DNA from: Streptomyces sp. NBC_00236
GTDB taxonomy: Bacteria; Actinomycetota; Actinomycetes; Streptomycetales; Streptomycetaceae
DNA: 64,000 bases
Assembly (NCBI RefSeq): GCF_036195045.1
Contig: NZ_CP108100.1
Location: 4,898,001-4,962,000 of the forward strand
Direction of reading: 5' to 3'
Below the pieces are notes generated by a model that saw nothing but the letters and a program-made list of their open reading frames with translations, did no database searches and was not told the DNA's origin. Positions 17,604 through 25,396 of this stretch are shown piece by piece (within the stretch, counting starts at the first letter, position 1; every line of letters begins with the position of its first letter). The position numbers and the translations under genes were made by a program.

Positions 17604-18023
17604 TCAGGAGAGGAACCGGATGTCCTCGGGCGCGAGTTGAGCCGTCACCACGCCGTGCAGCAACTCCGCGTCCACGAAGTCCCCGACCTCGGGCGGCCCG
17701 CACCGCCAGCTGAGCGGGTACGTGTTGCCGTGCGCGGCCGGGATCCCCACGTACTGGTCACGGGCTGTCGGCCCGAAGCACGTCGCGCCGGGCGGCCAGC
17801 CGAAGTCCTGGCTCGCGCCGGGTTCGAGCAGGAAGTACGTCCACCGCCCTCCCGCGACCTCCCGCACGACGGGCCCGGGATCGCCGTCGGTGAGGGTGGC
17901 GAGGTGGTGCAGTACTGCCTCGCCCCGTACGCCGCGCAGTCGGATGGCATCGAAGTGGATTCCGGTCAGGTGGAGTTGGAGCCCCGAGACGGGTACCCAT
18001 TCGGGGAGTTTCTTGCTCGTCAT
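17604..18023 (-). CDS. uncharacterised 139-residue protein beside XRE-DUF397 pair
   Basis: The ATG at 18023 gives MTSKKLPEWVPVSGL and 139 residues. I do not recognise a named family. It is a small soluble alpha/beta protein with WTYFLLEPGA, WPPGATCFGP and DQYVGIPA motifs; the YFLxxPG...WxxPG pattern recalls parts of prim-pol-like proteins but is too weak to use. It is divergent from the XRE regulator with under 80 bases between, a recurring arrangement in Streptomyces, suggesting shared regulation. No good RBS is visible. Confidence 0.6.
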   Translation of the reverse strand: MTSKKLPEWVPVSGLQLHLTGIHFDAIRLRGVRGEAVLHHLATLTDGDPGPVVREVAGGRWTYFLLEPGASQDFGWPPGATCFGPTARDQYVGIPAAHGNTYPLSWRCGPPEVGDFVDAELLHGVVTAQLAPEDIRFLS

Positions 18024-18098
18024 GCCTATGAGCTTCGTGCCGACTGCGTAGCGTGACCAGCAGGACGCGATCCACATCCATGCGATGTGGGGAGGGCG

Positions 18099-18923
18099 GT
18101 GACGGCTGTGGGGACGAGTGGCGAGACGACGCGCGGGCGGCGGCTGGTGGGGGAGCTGATCCGCATCCACCGGGTGCGGGCCGGGCTCACGCAGAAGGAG
18201 GCGGCGGAGCAGCTGCTGATCTCGGAGTCGCTGATGGGCGCGGTGGAGCGGGCGGAGCGCATCCCCGCGCGTGACCTGCTGATCGACGCGGACCGGGTGT
18301 TCGGGGCGGGCGGGGCGCTGAAGGCGTGCTGTGAGCTGGTGGACGAGGAGAAGTACCCGCCGAAGTTCCTGGACTGGGCGAAGCTGGAGCGGCACGCGCG
18401 GGTCATCAGTGCGTACGAGACGATGCTGATCCCGGGCCTGCTCCAGACGGAGGCCTACGTGCACGCGCTGTACCGATCGCGGGTACCGGCGTACACGGAG
18501 GACGAGATCGCCCGGCACGTCGGGGCGCGGCTGGAACGGCAGACGGTGCTCGCGCGCACACCGCCGCCGCGTATCGGGTACGTCATCGAGGAATCGGTCC
18601 TGGACCGGACACTCGGCGGCCCCGAGGTACTGAAGGAGCAACTGCGGCATGTGCTCGACTGCGTGGAGCGCCATAACCACCTGACGGTGCAGGTGATGCC
18701 GTCGGCGCAGCACACGCATGCGGGGTTGATGGGTCCCATGCAGCTCATGTCCACAGCGGAAGGCCGCAACTTGATGTATGTGGAGGCGCAGGGCGGCGGT
18801 AGGTTGATCTCGAAGCCGGAGCAAGTGAGCGATCAGCTCGACCTTTTCGGCATCCTGCGGGCGCAGGCGCTGAACCCCTGGAAGTCCGCGGAGATCATCG
18901 AGACGAAGGTGAGGCAACTGTGA
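18099..18923 (+). CDS. XRE-family regulator with DUF5753 domain
   Basis: The chosen GTG at 18099 gives 274 residues; GTG 18087 and 18108 are alternatives because a GGGGAGGG tract lies between them. Residues about 15-70 are an XRE helix-turn-helix (RAGLTQKEAAEQLLISESLM), and the rest is a DUF5753 domain with the usual YETMLIPGLLQTEAY, LERQ and YVEAQGGG motifs. These proteins pair with DUF397 partners in Streptomyces and affect development and antibiotic production (as with BldB/WhiJ-type systems). The stop overlaps the DUF397 start (GTGA). Confidence 0.9.
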   Translation: MTAVGTSGETTRGRRLVGELIRIHRVRAGLTQKEAAEQLLISESLMGAVERAERIPARDLLIDADRVFGAGGALKACCELVDEEKYPPKFLDWAKLERHARVISAYETMLIPGLLQTEAYVHALYRSRVPAYTEDEIARHVGARLERQTVLARTPPPRIGYVIEESVLDRTLGGPEVLKEQLRHVLDCVERHNHLTVQVMPSAQHTHAGLMGPMQLMSTAEGRNLMYVEAQGGGRLISKPEQVSDQLDLFGILRAQALNPWKSAEIIETKVRQL

Positions 18924-19174
18924 TCCACGGACCCCGGCTGACCTGGTTCAAGTCCAGCTACAGCGGCAACGAGGGCGAGGCCTGCATCGAAGTCGCCTAT
19001 GACTGGCACAAGTCCAGCTACAGCGACAAGTGGGACGCAGCCTGCGTGGAGGTCGCCACCTGCCCCCACACCGTCCACGTCCGCGACTCCAAGGTCACCG
19101 ACGGCCCCACCTTCGCCGTCGCCCCCGCGGCGTGGACCGCGTTCCTGGGCCACGCCGCGAAAGCCACGAAGTAA
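18920..19174 (+). CDS. DUF397 protein with duplicated N-terminal motif
   Basis: The 84-residue product starts at a GTG overlapping the XRE stop. The DUF397 signature WxKSSYSxxxxxxCxEVA occurs twice, at residues about 9-26 (WFKSSYSGNEGEACIEVA) and 29-46 (WHKSSYSDKWDAACVEVA), followed by VHVRDSK and the WTAFL C-terminus. Most DUF397 proteins carry one copy, so this is an internal duplication or domain tandem. It is likely the partner or antagonist of the XRE protein encoded upstream; mechanism not visible. Confidence 0.88.
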   Translation: MIHGPRLTWFKSSYSGNEGEACIEVAYDWHKSSYSDKWDAACVEVATCPHTVHVRDSKVTDGPTFAVAPAAWTAFLGHAAKATK

Positions 19175-19184
19175 TGCTGGAGTA

Positions 19185-20414
19185 CTAGCTGAAGCCGTTC
19201 AGGCCCCACCAGTCGCCGTTGGTCTGCTCGCCTCGTGCCAGGGAGCCGTTGCTCAGGCCTCGGTAGGTGAGGAGCCAGCCCGGGTTGCCCCGGAAGCCGT
19301 CGATGGCGTACGTGGTGTTGGTCACGGTGGCGAGGTCGGGACGGCCGTCGCCGGTGAAGTCGCCGACGGCGATGAAGTTCGCCATGACATTCCAGCCGCC
19401 GGTGCCGATGAGCTTGCGCGCTCCGAGCTTGCCGGTGGACGTGCCGGGGTAGAGCCAGAGTTTGCCGGTGGATGCCTCGCGGGCGTAGAGGTCGGGGCGG
19501 CCGTCGCCGTTCACGTCGCCGGCGCCGGCGAGCGCGTTCATCGCGTTCCAGCCGCCGGTGCCGATGAGCTTGCGTCCTCCGAGCTTGCCGGTCGACGTGC
19601 CCGGGTACAGGTAGAGCCGGCCCGTGGACGCCTCGCGCGCGATCAGGTCGGAGCGGCCGTCGCCCGTCAGGTCACCGAAGGCGGTGATGTTGCTCATGCC
19701 GTTCCAGCCACCCGTACCGATCAGCTTGCGTGCGCCGAGGGAGCCGGTGCCGGTGCCCGGGTAGAGCCAGAGTTTGCCGGTGGACGCCTCGCGGGCGATG
19801 AGGTCCTCGCGGCCGTCGCGGCTGAAGTCCCCGTGCCGGGTGAGGGCGTTCATGGCGTTCCAGCCGCCCGTGCCGACGAGGCGGCCGGTCCCGTTGCCCG
19901 AGGCCAGCCAGAGCCGTCCCACCTTGTCGCGGGCCAGTACGTCGGCCCTGCGGTCGCCGTTCATGTCACCGAAGCCCAGGGCCTTGGGAGACGTCTCGGA
20001 GTACCAGTAGGGAGAGGCGGTCCAGCCGCACTCGCGCTCCGTACGGACGAACTTGATCGAGCTGGTCGTCGGAGGGGTGTCCGAGCTCCACGCCAGGCCG
20101 GTTCCGGCGGGATCCTCGGCGAAGTAGCCTCCCCCCGCAGCGTAGTTCTTCTCCTCGTAGGTGCAGGCGATGAGGTTCGTGCGGTTGACGTGCGACCGGA
20201 TCTTGTTGTTCCAACTGCCCAGGTCCGCGACGTTCTTCTTCGTCATGTACCGCGTCCCGGTGCCGTCCGCGCGCGACCATCCGCACCAGTAGCCCACCGT
20301 GCAGCCGTACACGTCCTTGGCGGCGGCCGGCTCCGCGCTCACCGTGTTCAGGCCGGTACACGTGAGCGTGAGACCGGCGAGCGTCGCCAGGCCCCGCACG
20401 AGATGCTTCCGCAT
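19185..20414 (-). CDS. secreted VCBS/FG-GAP-repeat protein with I36-like N-terminus
   Basis: ATG 20414 follows a GAGGGG RBS and opens a signal peptide (MRKHLVRGLATLAGLTLTCT, cleavage near AAA at about 32). Residues 35-110 resemble the peptidase inhibitor I36/crystallin-like fold (YGCTVGYWCGW, NNKIRSHVNRTNLIACTYE). The rest is VCBS/FG-GAP repeats, four nearly identical 52-residue units (GDxTGDGRxDLxAREASTG ... KLIGTGGWN) after a shorter first one, with DxDGDGRxD calcium-binding loops. It predicts a secreted beta-propeller. Total 409 residues. The target is unknown; similar Streptomyces proteins are extracellular. Confidence 0.88.
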   Translation of the reverse strand: MRKHLVRGLATLAGLTLTCTGLNTVSAEPAAAKDVYGCTVGYWCGWSRADGTGTRYMTKKNVADLGSWNNKIRSHVNRTNLIACTYEEKNYAAGGGYFAEDPAGTGLAWSSDTPPTTSSIKFVRTERECGWTASPYWYSETSPKALGFGDMNGDRRADVLARDKVGRLWLASGNGTGRLVGTGGWNAMNALTRHGDFSRDGREDLIAREASTGKLWLYPGTGTGSLGARKLIGTGGWNGMSNITAFGDLTGDGRSDLIAREASTGRLYLYPGTSTGKLGGRKLIGTGGWNAMNALAGAGDVNGDGRPDLYAREASTGKLWLYPGTSTGKLGARKLIGTGGWNVMANFIAVGDFTGDGRPDLATVTNTTYAIDGFRGNPGWLLTYRGLSNGSLARGEQTNGDWWGLNGFS

Positions 20415-20679
20415 GTGTGGTGATCCCCTCCCCATGGATGTGCGCCGATGCCCTCGGCCCTCAGCACACCGGGTCCTCCGGATCGCTGGTGCGATTCCGG
20501 GGCTCCGCGGCTGCTCGTCGGCGCAGGCACACTTTGCCATGGAGGGATCCTGGCTGACCAGGACAGCGGGGAGCGGTGCGAAGACATCGGCTCCCGCCCG
20601 TGAGCAGGACCGGGGCAGCTGGCTTCTCCCAGGGGATATCCGCTTGCAGGCGGCGGCACCGGTCGGTTAGGAAGCTTGC

Positions 20680-21222
20680 ATGCTGAGCGGTAGCAAGGTC
20701 GGGCTCAGGGCCCGGCACGAGGAAGACATCCCGATCCTCCGGGCCGAGCTCTACAACGACGTGGTCAACGCCTCGCGGGCCGAGGGCGGGCCGTGGCGGC
20801 CGGTGGGGCCCGAGTCGAAGGACCCGCGGCTCGTGGGCGACGACGAGGACCAGGCGTGCGTCCCGTTCTCCGTCGTGGAGTTGGGCGAGGGCACGCTGGT
20901 CGGCACCGCGACGCTGTGGGGCATCGACCACCACAACCGGTCCGCGCACATCGGTCTCGGGCTGCGGCCGTCCGCTCGTGGCAAGGGCTACGGCACCGAC
21001 GCGGTGGCGGTCCTGTGCCAGTACGGATTCGTCGTACGCGGCCTGCACCGGCTGCAGATCGAGACCTTGCCGGACAACGCCGCGATGCTGCGCTCAGCCG
21101 AGCGCAACGGCTTCGTCCGCGAGGGCGTGCTGCGCTCCGCGGCCTGGGTGATGGGCGAGTTCCTCGACGAGGTCGTGCTCGGGCTGCTCGCCCAGGACTG
21201 GAAGCCGGGTCCGAAAGGCTGA
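20680..21222 (+). CDS. GNAT-family acetyltransferase (RimJ/RimL-like)
   Basis: This 180-residue protein starts at an ATG after AGGAAG. It has an N-terminal VGLRARHEEDIPILRAE strand-helix, the acetyl-CoA-binding GLGLRPSARGKGYGTDAV motif (R/Q-x-x-G-x-G), and IETLPDNAAMLRSAERNGFVREGVL, typical of RimJ/RimL relatives that acetylate N-termini or small amines. The substrate is not predictable. It stands alone between a secreted protein gene and a broken gene on the opposite strand. Confidence 0.88.
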   Translation: MLSGSKVGLRARHEEDIPILRAELYNDVVNASRAEGGPWRPVGPESKDPRLVGDDEDQACVPFSVVELGEGTLVGTATLWGIDHHNRSAHIGLGLRPSARGKGYGTDAVAVLCQYGFVVRGLHRLQIETLPDNAAMLRSAERNGFVREGVLRSAAWVMGEFLDEVVLGLLAQDWKPGPKG

Positions 21223-21526
21223 GGACCGCCCGGGGGCACCGTGCGGGTGGTCCGAGGACCTGGCCGGCCGTCGCGAAGCGGTGCTCGGCCGGCTTCAGGA
21301 CTTCGTAGAGGTACCCGAAGTGCGCCGTCTCCGCCGTTCCCGTGAGCACGGCCGGCAGGAAGGCGAGGCATCCGATGTCGTGGGCCTCCCACAGCGGGCC
21401 CTGGCCCTCGTTGTAGAGCACGGTCCCGGCCCAGTCGCGCACCGGCGACGGATCGGCGGGCGGTGGGCACAGGCAGACGAGGGCATCGAGGGCATCGGCG
21501 GTGACCATGGACCGGAGGCCGGCCAA
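21220..21526 (-). pseudogene. remnant of an unidentified gene
   Basis: About 95 residues read like genuine protein (TVLYNEGQGPLWEAHDIGCL, AETAHFGYLYEVLKPAEHRF) from starts at 21526 or 21508. Beyond about 21220 the frame continues only into low-quality Arg/Pro-rich sequence antisense to the GNAT gene. A decayed or truncated gene is the best explanation. The family was not recognised. A genuine short gene cannot be excluded because no stop interrupts the good part. Confidence 0.35.
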
Positions 21527-21556
21527 TCAGCCCCGGCCGAAGCGCGGCGCCCGCCC

Positions 21557-22141
21557 TCACAACCCCGGCGCCCCCCACACCGGAAACCACCGCCCCAGGT
21601 CCTTCTCCACCCGAAGGTCGTCCCCAAGGGCGGCCCGGACCTCCAACTCCAGCTGGTTGTCCCGCTTCTCGCCGCCGCCCGGCACCGGGGCGAACGGGTA
21701 GAACGTGCCGCGTTTGTAGAGGTAGACCAGCGCCAGCGACCGGCCCTCCGCGTCCCGGAAGGCGATCAGCGAGCAGAGCAGCTGTGGGCCGAAGCCGCCG
21801 TCCTGGAGCAGGGTGTTGACCGCGTGCAGGTCGTTGACCAGCGCGGCGAGGTCATCGGGCGGCTGCCGGGCGAGCAGCCAGGTGTAGCCGTACGTGTCCC
21901 GGCTGAAGTCCACCGGGACGCCGCCGCGCCCGGTGTCCGCGTCGAGCAGCTCCCGTACGTCCTGCTGGATACGGGCGAAGGCGGCGCCCTCCACGCCGGC
22001 GAAGCACACGGAGCCGAGGCCGGTCGGGGCGAAGCCCGTGGCCGCCTGGAGGGTCAGCGCGGCGGACGGGACGGCGAAGAGCTGGTCGAGGTCGGGGCGG
22101 ACCGGCTTGCTCCGGCCCAGGATGGTGTCGAGCAGACCCAC
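21557..22141 (-). CDS. pspAB: PspA-associated protein PspAB
   Basis: The 194-residue protein begins GLLDTILGRSKPVRPDLDQL and contains YGYTWLLARQP, GFGPQLLCSLIAF and FYPFAPVPGGGEKRDN, matching the actinobacterial PspAB family that accompanies PspA (phage-shock) and HtpX. It lies 15 bases after htpX on the same strand, forming a two-gene membrane-stress unit. Its biochemical role is unknown; envelope stress response is inferred from the family name and neighbour. Confidence 0.88.
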   Translation of the reverse strand: MGLLDTILGRSKPVRPDLDQLFAVPSAALTLQAATGFAPTGLGSVCFAGVEGAAFARIQQDVRELLDADTGRGGVPVDFSRDTYGYTWLLARQPPDDLAALVNDLHAVNTLLQDGGFGPQLLCSLIAFRDAEGRSLALVYLYKRGTFYPFAPVPGGGEKRDNQLELEVRAALGDDLRVEKDLGRWFPVWGAPGL

Positions 22142-22156
22142 GGGCGTACTCCTCGG

Positions 22157-23068
22157 TCACGGGCGGGACAGGTCGGCGGAGATGCGGGCCAGCTGGTCCA
22201 GGCGCTGTTCCAGGGTCGGGTGCGAGGAGAGCAGCCGGCTCAGGCTCTCCTTGGAGGAGAAGGCGGGGACGAAGTAGAAGGCGTTGTACGGCTCCGCCTT
22301 CCGCAGGTCCTGGGTCGGGATCCGGGCCATCTGGCCGCTGACCTTGGTGAGGGCGGAGGCGAGGGCCGAGGGTTTGCCTGTGAGCAGCGCGGCCGTGCGG
22401 TCGGCGGAGAGTTCGCGGTAGCGCGACAGCAGCCGGGTCAGCAGGAAGCTCAGGGCGTAGACGACCGCGCTGACCAGCGGGATCAGCATGATCGCGATGC
22501 CCATGGGGTCGTTGCTGCGGCTGTTGCGGGAGAAGCCGCCCCAGAGCGCGACGCGGGTGATCATGCCTGCGAGGACGCCCAGGAACGAGGCGATCGTCAT
22601 GACGGCGACATCGCGGTGGGCGACGTGCGACATCTCGTGGGCGAGGACGCCCTCCAGTTCCTCCGGTTCCAGTCTTCGCAGCAGGCCCGTCGTGGCGCAG
22701 ACGAGGGCGGTCTTCTCGCTGCGGCCGGTGGCGAAGGCGTTCGGTACGTCGCTCTCGGCGATCGCGACCCGGGGTTTGGGCATGTCGGCGAGCGCACAGA
22801 TCCGGTCGATCGCGCCGTGCAGCTCCGGCGCCTGCTCGGGGGTGACCTCGCGGGCGCCCATGCTGAAGGCCGCGATGCGGTCGCTGAACCAGAACTGGGC
22901 GACGAACATGCCGCCGGTGATGATCAGGATGATCGGCCAGGCGCCGCGCATCACGGCCAGCAGGACGCCGACCAGGACCACGTACAGCAGGCCGATCAGG
23001 AACATGGTGGTGACCATGCGTGTGGTCAGACCGCGGTCGGGGGCGTACCGGCTACGGGGTTTGGTCAT
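22157..23068 (-). CDS. htpX: HtpX-family membrane zinc metalloprotease
   Basis: ATG 23068 gives 303 residues. Two N-terminal transmembrane helices (about 18-60) precede the catalytic HEMSH motif at residues 144-148. Two further helices follow, and the third zinc ligand Glu lies in the ELSADR motif. HtpX degrades misfolded membrane proteins. Typical length for actinobacterial HtpX is about 290-300. It is the first gene of the htpX-pspAB unit and divergent from the P450 gene. Confidence 0.95.
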   Translation of the reverse strand: MTKPRSRYAPDRGLTTRMVTTMFLIGLLYVVLVGVLLAVMRGAWPIILIITGGMFVAQFWFSDRIAAFSMGAREVTPEQAPELHGAIDRICALADMPKPRVAIAESDVPNAFATGRSEKTALVCATTGLLRRLEPEELEGVLAHEMSHVAHRDVAVMTIASFLGVLAGMITRVALWGGFSRNSRSNDPMGIAIMLIPLVSAVVYALSFLLTRLLSRYRELSADRTAALLTGKPSALASALTKVSGQMARIPTQDLRKAEPYNAFYFVPAFSSKESLSRLLSSHPTLEQRLDQLARISADLSRP

Positions 23069-23171
23069 GGGTGACCTCCAGTCCTCACCTGCCTCCATGG
23101 TGCTCCTCGGTGGCCGAAAGTGGATGCGCCCGCTCCGTTCCGGGCATTTGGCCGAACAGGACCTAGTCGTT

Positions 23172-23190
23172 TAGGTGCCTGAGGCATCTA
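23172..23190. promoter_or_regulatory. inverted repeat upstream of the P450 gene
   Basis: TAGGTGCC-TGA-GGCATCTA is a 7/8 inverted repeat centred between the divergent htpX and P450 genes, 47 bases upstream of the P450 start and flanked by CTAG on both sides. It has the size of a repressor operator and may control the P450-ferredoxin pair. No regulator gene is adjacent. Confidence 0.4.
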
Positions 23191-23237
23191 GTGGTGGGTG
23201 ATCGGTATGACACCCCCCTCTCCTTGCGAGGCCCGCC

Positions 23238-24440
23238 GTGACACAGGCCCAGACAGAGACCGTCGTCTTCCCGCAGGACCGAACCTGTCCCTACCACCCG
23301 CCGACCGGCTACCCGAGCACGAGCCGGGGCCAGCAGTCCGTGTCCCGTGTCCGGCTCTTCGACGGCCGTACGGTGTGGCTGGTGACCGGGCACGCCGAGG
23401 CGCGGGCCCTGCTGGTGGACCCGAGGCTGTCCTCCGACCGGGAGAATCCCGGGTTCCCGTTCTTCGCCCGACGGCTGGCGGCCACCACCCAGCGCCGCGT
23501 CGAACTGCTCGGCCTCGACGACCCGGAGCACAACGTGCAGCGCCGGATGCTGATCCCGAGCTTCACGGTCAGGCGGGCGGCGGCGCTGCGGCCGGGCATC
23601 CAGGAGATCGTCGACCGGCTGCTCGACGCGATGGTCGCGCAGGGCCCGCCGGCCGAGCTGGTCGAAGCCTTCGCGCTGCCCGTGCCCTCCATGGTCATCT
23701 GCGCGCTGCTGGGCGTGCCCTACGCGGACCACGAGTTCTTCGAGGCGCAGTCCCGCAAGCTGCTGCGCGGCCCCGCGGGATCCGATGTCGAGGCGGCGCG
23801 GGACGCTCTGAGCACGTACTTCCGCGCACTGATCGAGCGGAAGCGGCGCGACCCGGGCGACGGGCTGCTCGACGAGCTCATCGCCAAACAGCTGGAGACC
23901 GGGGCGGTGGACCTGGAGGAGCTGGTGCGGCTGGCCCAGATCCTGCTCGTGGCCGGCCACGAGACGACGGCGAACATGATCTCGCTCGGCACCCTCACCC
24001 TGCTCCAGCACCCGGACCAGCTGGCCCGGCTGCGTGACGGGGGCGACGGGGTTCCGGCCGCCGTCGAAGAACTGCTCCGCTTCCTGTCCATCGCCGACGG
24101 GCTCTCACGGGTGGCCGTCGAGGACATCGAGGTGGGCGGGGTGACCCTGCGGGCCGGGGACGGAGTCCTGCTGTCCACCGCGGTGATCAACCGGGACGAG
24201 GCCGCCTATCCGTCGCCGGACGAGCTGGACCTCGGCCGGGGGGCGCGGAACCACGTCGCCTTCGGGTTCGGCATCCACCAGTGCCTGGGCCAGAACCTCG
24301 CCCGCGCCGAGCTGGAGATCGCCCTGCCCGCGCTCTTCCGCCGGCTGCCCGGCCTGCGTCTCGCGGTGCCGGCCGAGGAGATCCCGTTCAAACCGGGGGA
24401 CACGGTCCAGGGGCTCATCGAACTGCCCGTGACCTGGTGA
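23238..24440 (+). CDS. cytochrome P450 (CYP105-like)
   Basis: This 400-residue protein starts at GTG 23238. It shows the I-helix AGHETT motif (239-244), the ExxR pair (EELLRF), and the heme-binding FGFGIHQCLGQNLAR loop with Cys 349 as ligand. The N-terminus with CPYHPP and GHAEAR is CYP105-like. CYP105 enzymes hydroxylate diverse xenobiotics and natural products using ferredoxin; the ferredoxin gene follows 29 bases downstream. No biosynthetic cluster surrounds it, so a detoxifying or broad-specificity role is inferred. Confidence 0.95.
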   Translation: MTQAQTETVVFPQDRTCPYHPPTGYPSTSRGQQSVSRVRLFDGRTVWLVTGHAEARALLVDPRLSSDRENPGFPFFARRLAATTQRRVELLGLDDPEHNVQRRMLIPSFTVRRAAALRPGIQEIVDRLLDAMVAQGPPAELVEAFALPVPSMVICALLGVPYADHEFFEAQSRKLLRGPAGSDVEAARDALSTYFRALIERKRRDPGDGLLDELIAKQLETGAVDLEELVRLAQILLVAGHETTANMISLGTLTLLQHPDQLARLRDGGDGVPAAVEELLRFLSIADGLSRVAVEDIEVGGVTLRAGDGVLLSTAVINRDEAAYPSPDELDLGRGARNHVAFGFGIHQCLGQNLARAELEIALPALFRRLPGLRLAVPAEEIPFKPGDTVQGLIELPVTW

Positions 24441-24469
24441 CCGGGACCCGAGCGGAAGGACGGACGGAG

Positions 24470-24658
24470 ATGGCGGACATGCGGATCGATATCGACAGGG
24501 ACGTGTGCATCGGCGCCGGGCAGTGCGCGCTCGCCGCGCCCAAGGTGTTCACGCAGGACGACGACGGGCTCAGCGAGCTCCTGGCGGAGGCCGAGCCCGG
24601 GCCCATGGTCGGCGAGGCGGCCCGCGCCTGCCCCGTACAGGCCATCACGGTGACCTGA
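24470..24658 (+). CDS. 3Fe-4S ferredoxin
   Basis: This 62-residue protein starts at an ATG after GGACGGAG and has the 3Fe-4S P450-type ferredoxin pattern: DVCIGAGQCALAAP gives two cysteines, and ACPVQAI the third followed by Pro, with no fourth ligand where a 4Fe-4S cluster would need one. It is almost certainly the electron donor of the P450 encoded immediately upstream. Length is normal for this family. Confidence 0.95.
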   Translation: MADMRIDIDRDVCIGAGQCALAAPKVFTQDDDGLSELLAEAEPGPMVGEAARACPVQAITVT

Positions 24659-24680
24659 GCAAGGGGTCAGGCGTCAGGGA

Positions 24681-25361
24681 TCAGGGCCAGAGCAGCTCCC
24701 GCTCCCAGCCCGTGCCGTCCCGGCGGTAGCGCAGCCGTACGTGCCGCCGCCGGGCGTCGCCCTGGAAGAACTCGACCTCGCGCGGCTCGACCACGTACCG
24801 CGTCCAGCTCGCCACCTCCGCGTCCGGCTCCTCCTGCGCCCGCTGCCAGGCGGCGTCCGAGGCCCGGTCGAGTTCCCCCGTCGAGCCCAGCACCTCGCTC
24901 TGCCGCCCCACCAGCGCCGAGGCGAGGGCGCCCGTCGAGCGGGCGTGCAGATCGACGCTGCTCTCGGCGGGGGAGCAGGTGGTGACGGGTCCCCGGACCC
25001 GTACCTGCCGCCCCTGCGCCGGCCAGTAGAAGCCGAGCGCGGCGTACGGACGTGCGGCGAGCTGGCGGCCCTTCGCGCTGGTGGCGTGCGTGGCGAAGTG
25101 CCAGCCGCGCGCGTCGGCGTCGTGCAGCATCAGCGTGCGTACGTCGGGCAGGCCCTCCGCGTCGGCCGTGGCCAGCGTCATGGTGTGCGGCTCGGCCTGC
25201 CCGGCGGCGACCGCCTCCGCGAACCAGGCGTGGAAGAGGGGGAGGGGAGCGGGGGGCGCCCCGGCCGGGTCGAAGGCGGGGAGCTCGATGTCCCAGACGC
25301 GCTGGGCGTGGAGGAGGTCGAGGAAGGCGTCCTGCGTGGGGGAGGCCGATGCGTCAGTCAT
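24681..25361 (-). CDS. pdxH: pyridoxamine-phosphate-oxidase-family protein
   Basis: ATG 25361 gives 226 residues. The PNPOx split-barrel motifs are clear: PHTMTLATADAEGLPDVRTLML (FMN/substrate binding), SAKGRQLAARPYAALGFYWP, RQVRVRGPV and the C-terminal RYRRDGTGWERELLWP. PdxH oxidises PNP/PMP to pyridoxal phosphate using FMN. C-terminal R-R-DGxxW conservation supports the true enzyme rather than a generic flavin reductase. Some Streptomyces have several such paralogues, so the exact role is a little uncertain. Confidence 0.85.
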   Translation of the reverse strand: MTDASASPTQDAFLDLLHAQRVWDIELPAFDPAGAPPAPLPLFHAWFAEAVAAGQAEPHTMTLATADAEGLPDVRTLMLHDADARGWHFATHATSAKGRQLAARPYAALGFYWPAQGRQVRVRGPVTTCSPAESSVDLHARSTGALASALVGRQSEVLGSTGELDRASDAAWQRAQEEPDAEVASWTRYVVEPREVEFFQGDARRRHVRLRYRRDGTGWERELLWP

Positions 25362-25396
25362 CCCCCCATTCCACCCCGTGCGGCGAGCCCGCCCCC

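Noticed and set aside
16375..17703. Longer start for the ankyrin/HEAT gene at 17703
   Set aside because: The extra 52 residues are Arg/Gly-rich and overlap the neighbouring 139-residue gene on the same strand.
23160..23240. 15-bp CTGACGG-type operator before the P450
   Set aside because: The palindrome there has a different sequence (TAGGTGCC/GGCATCTA), so the P450 is not assigned to the four-site regulon.
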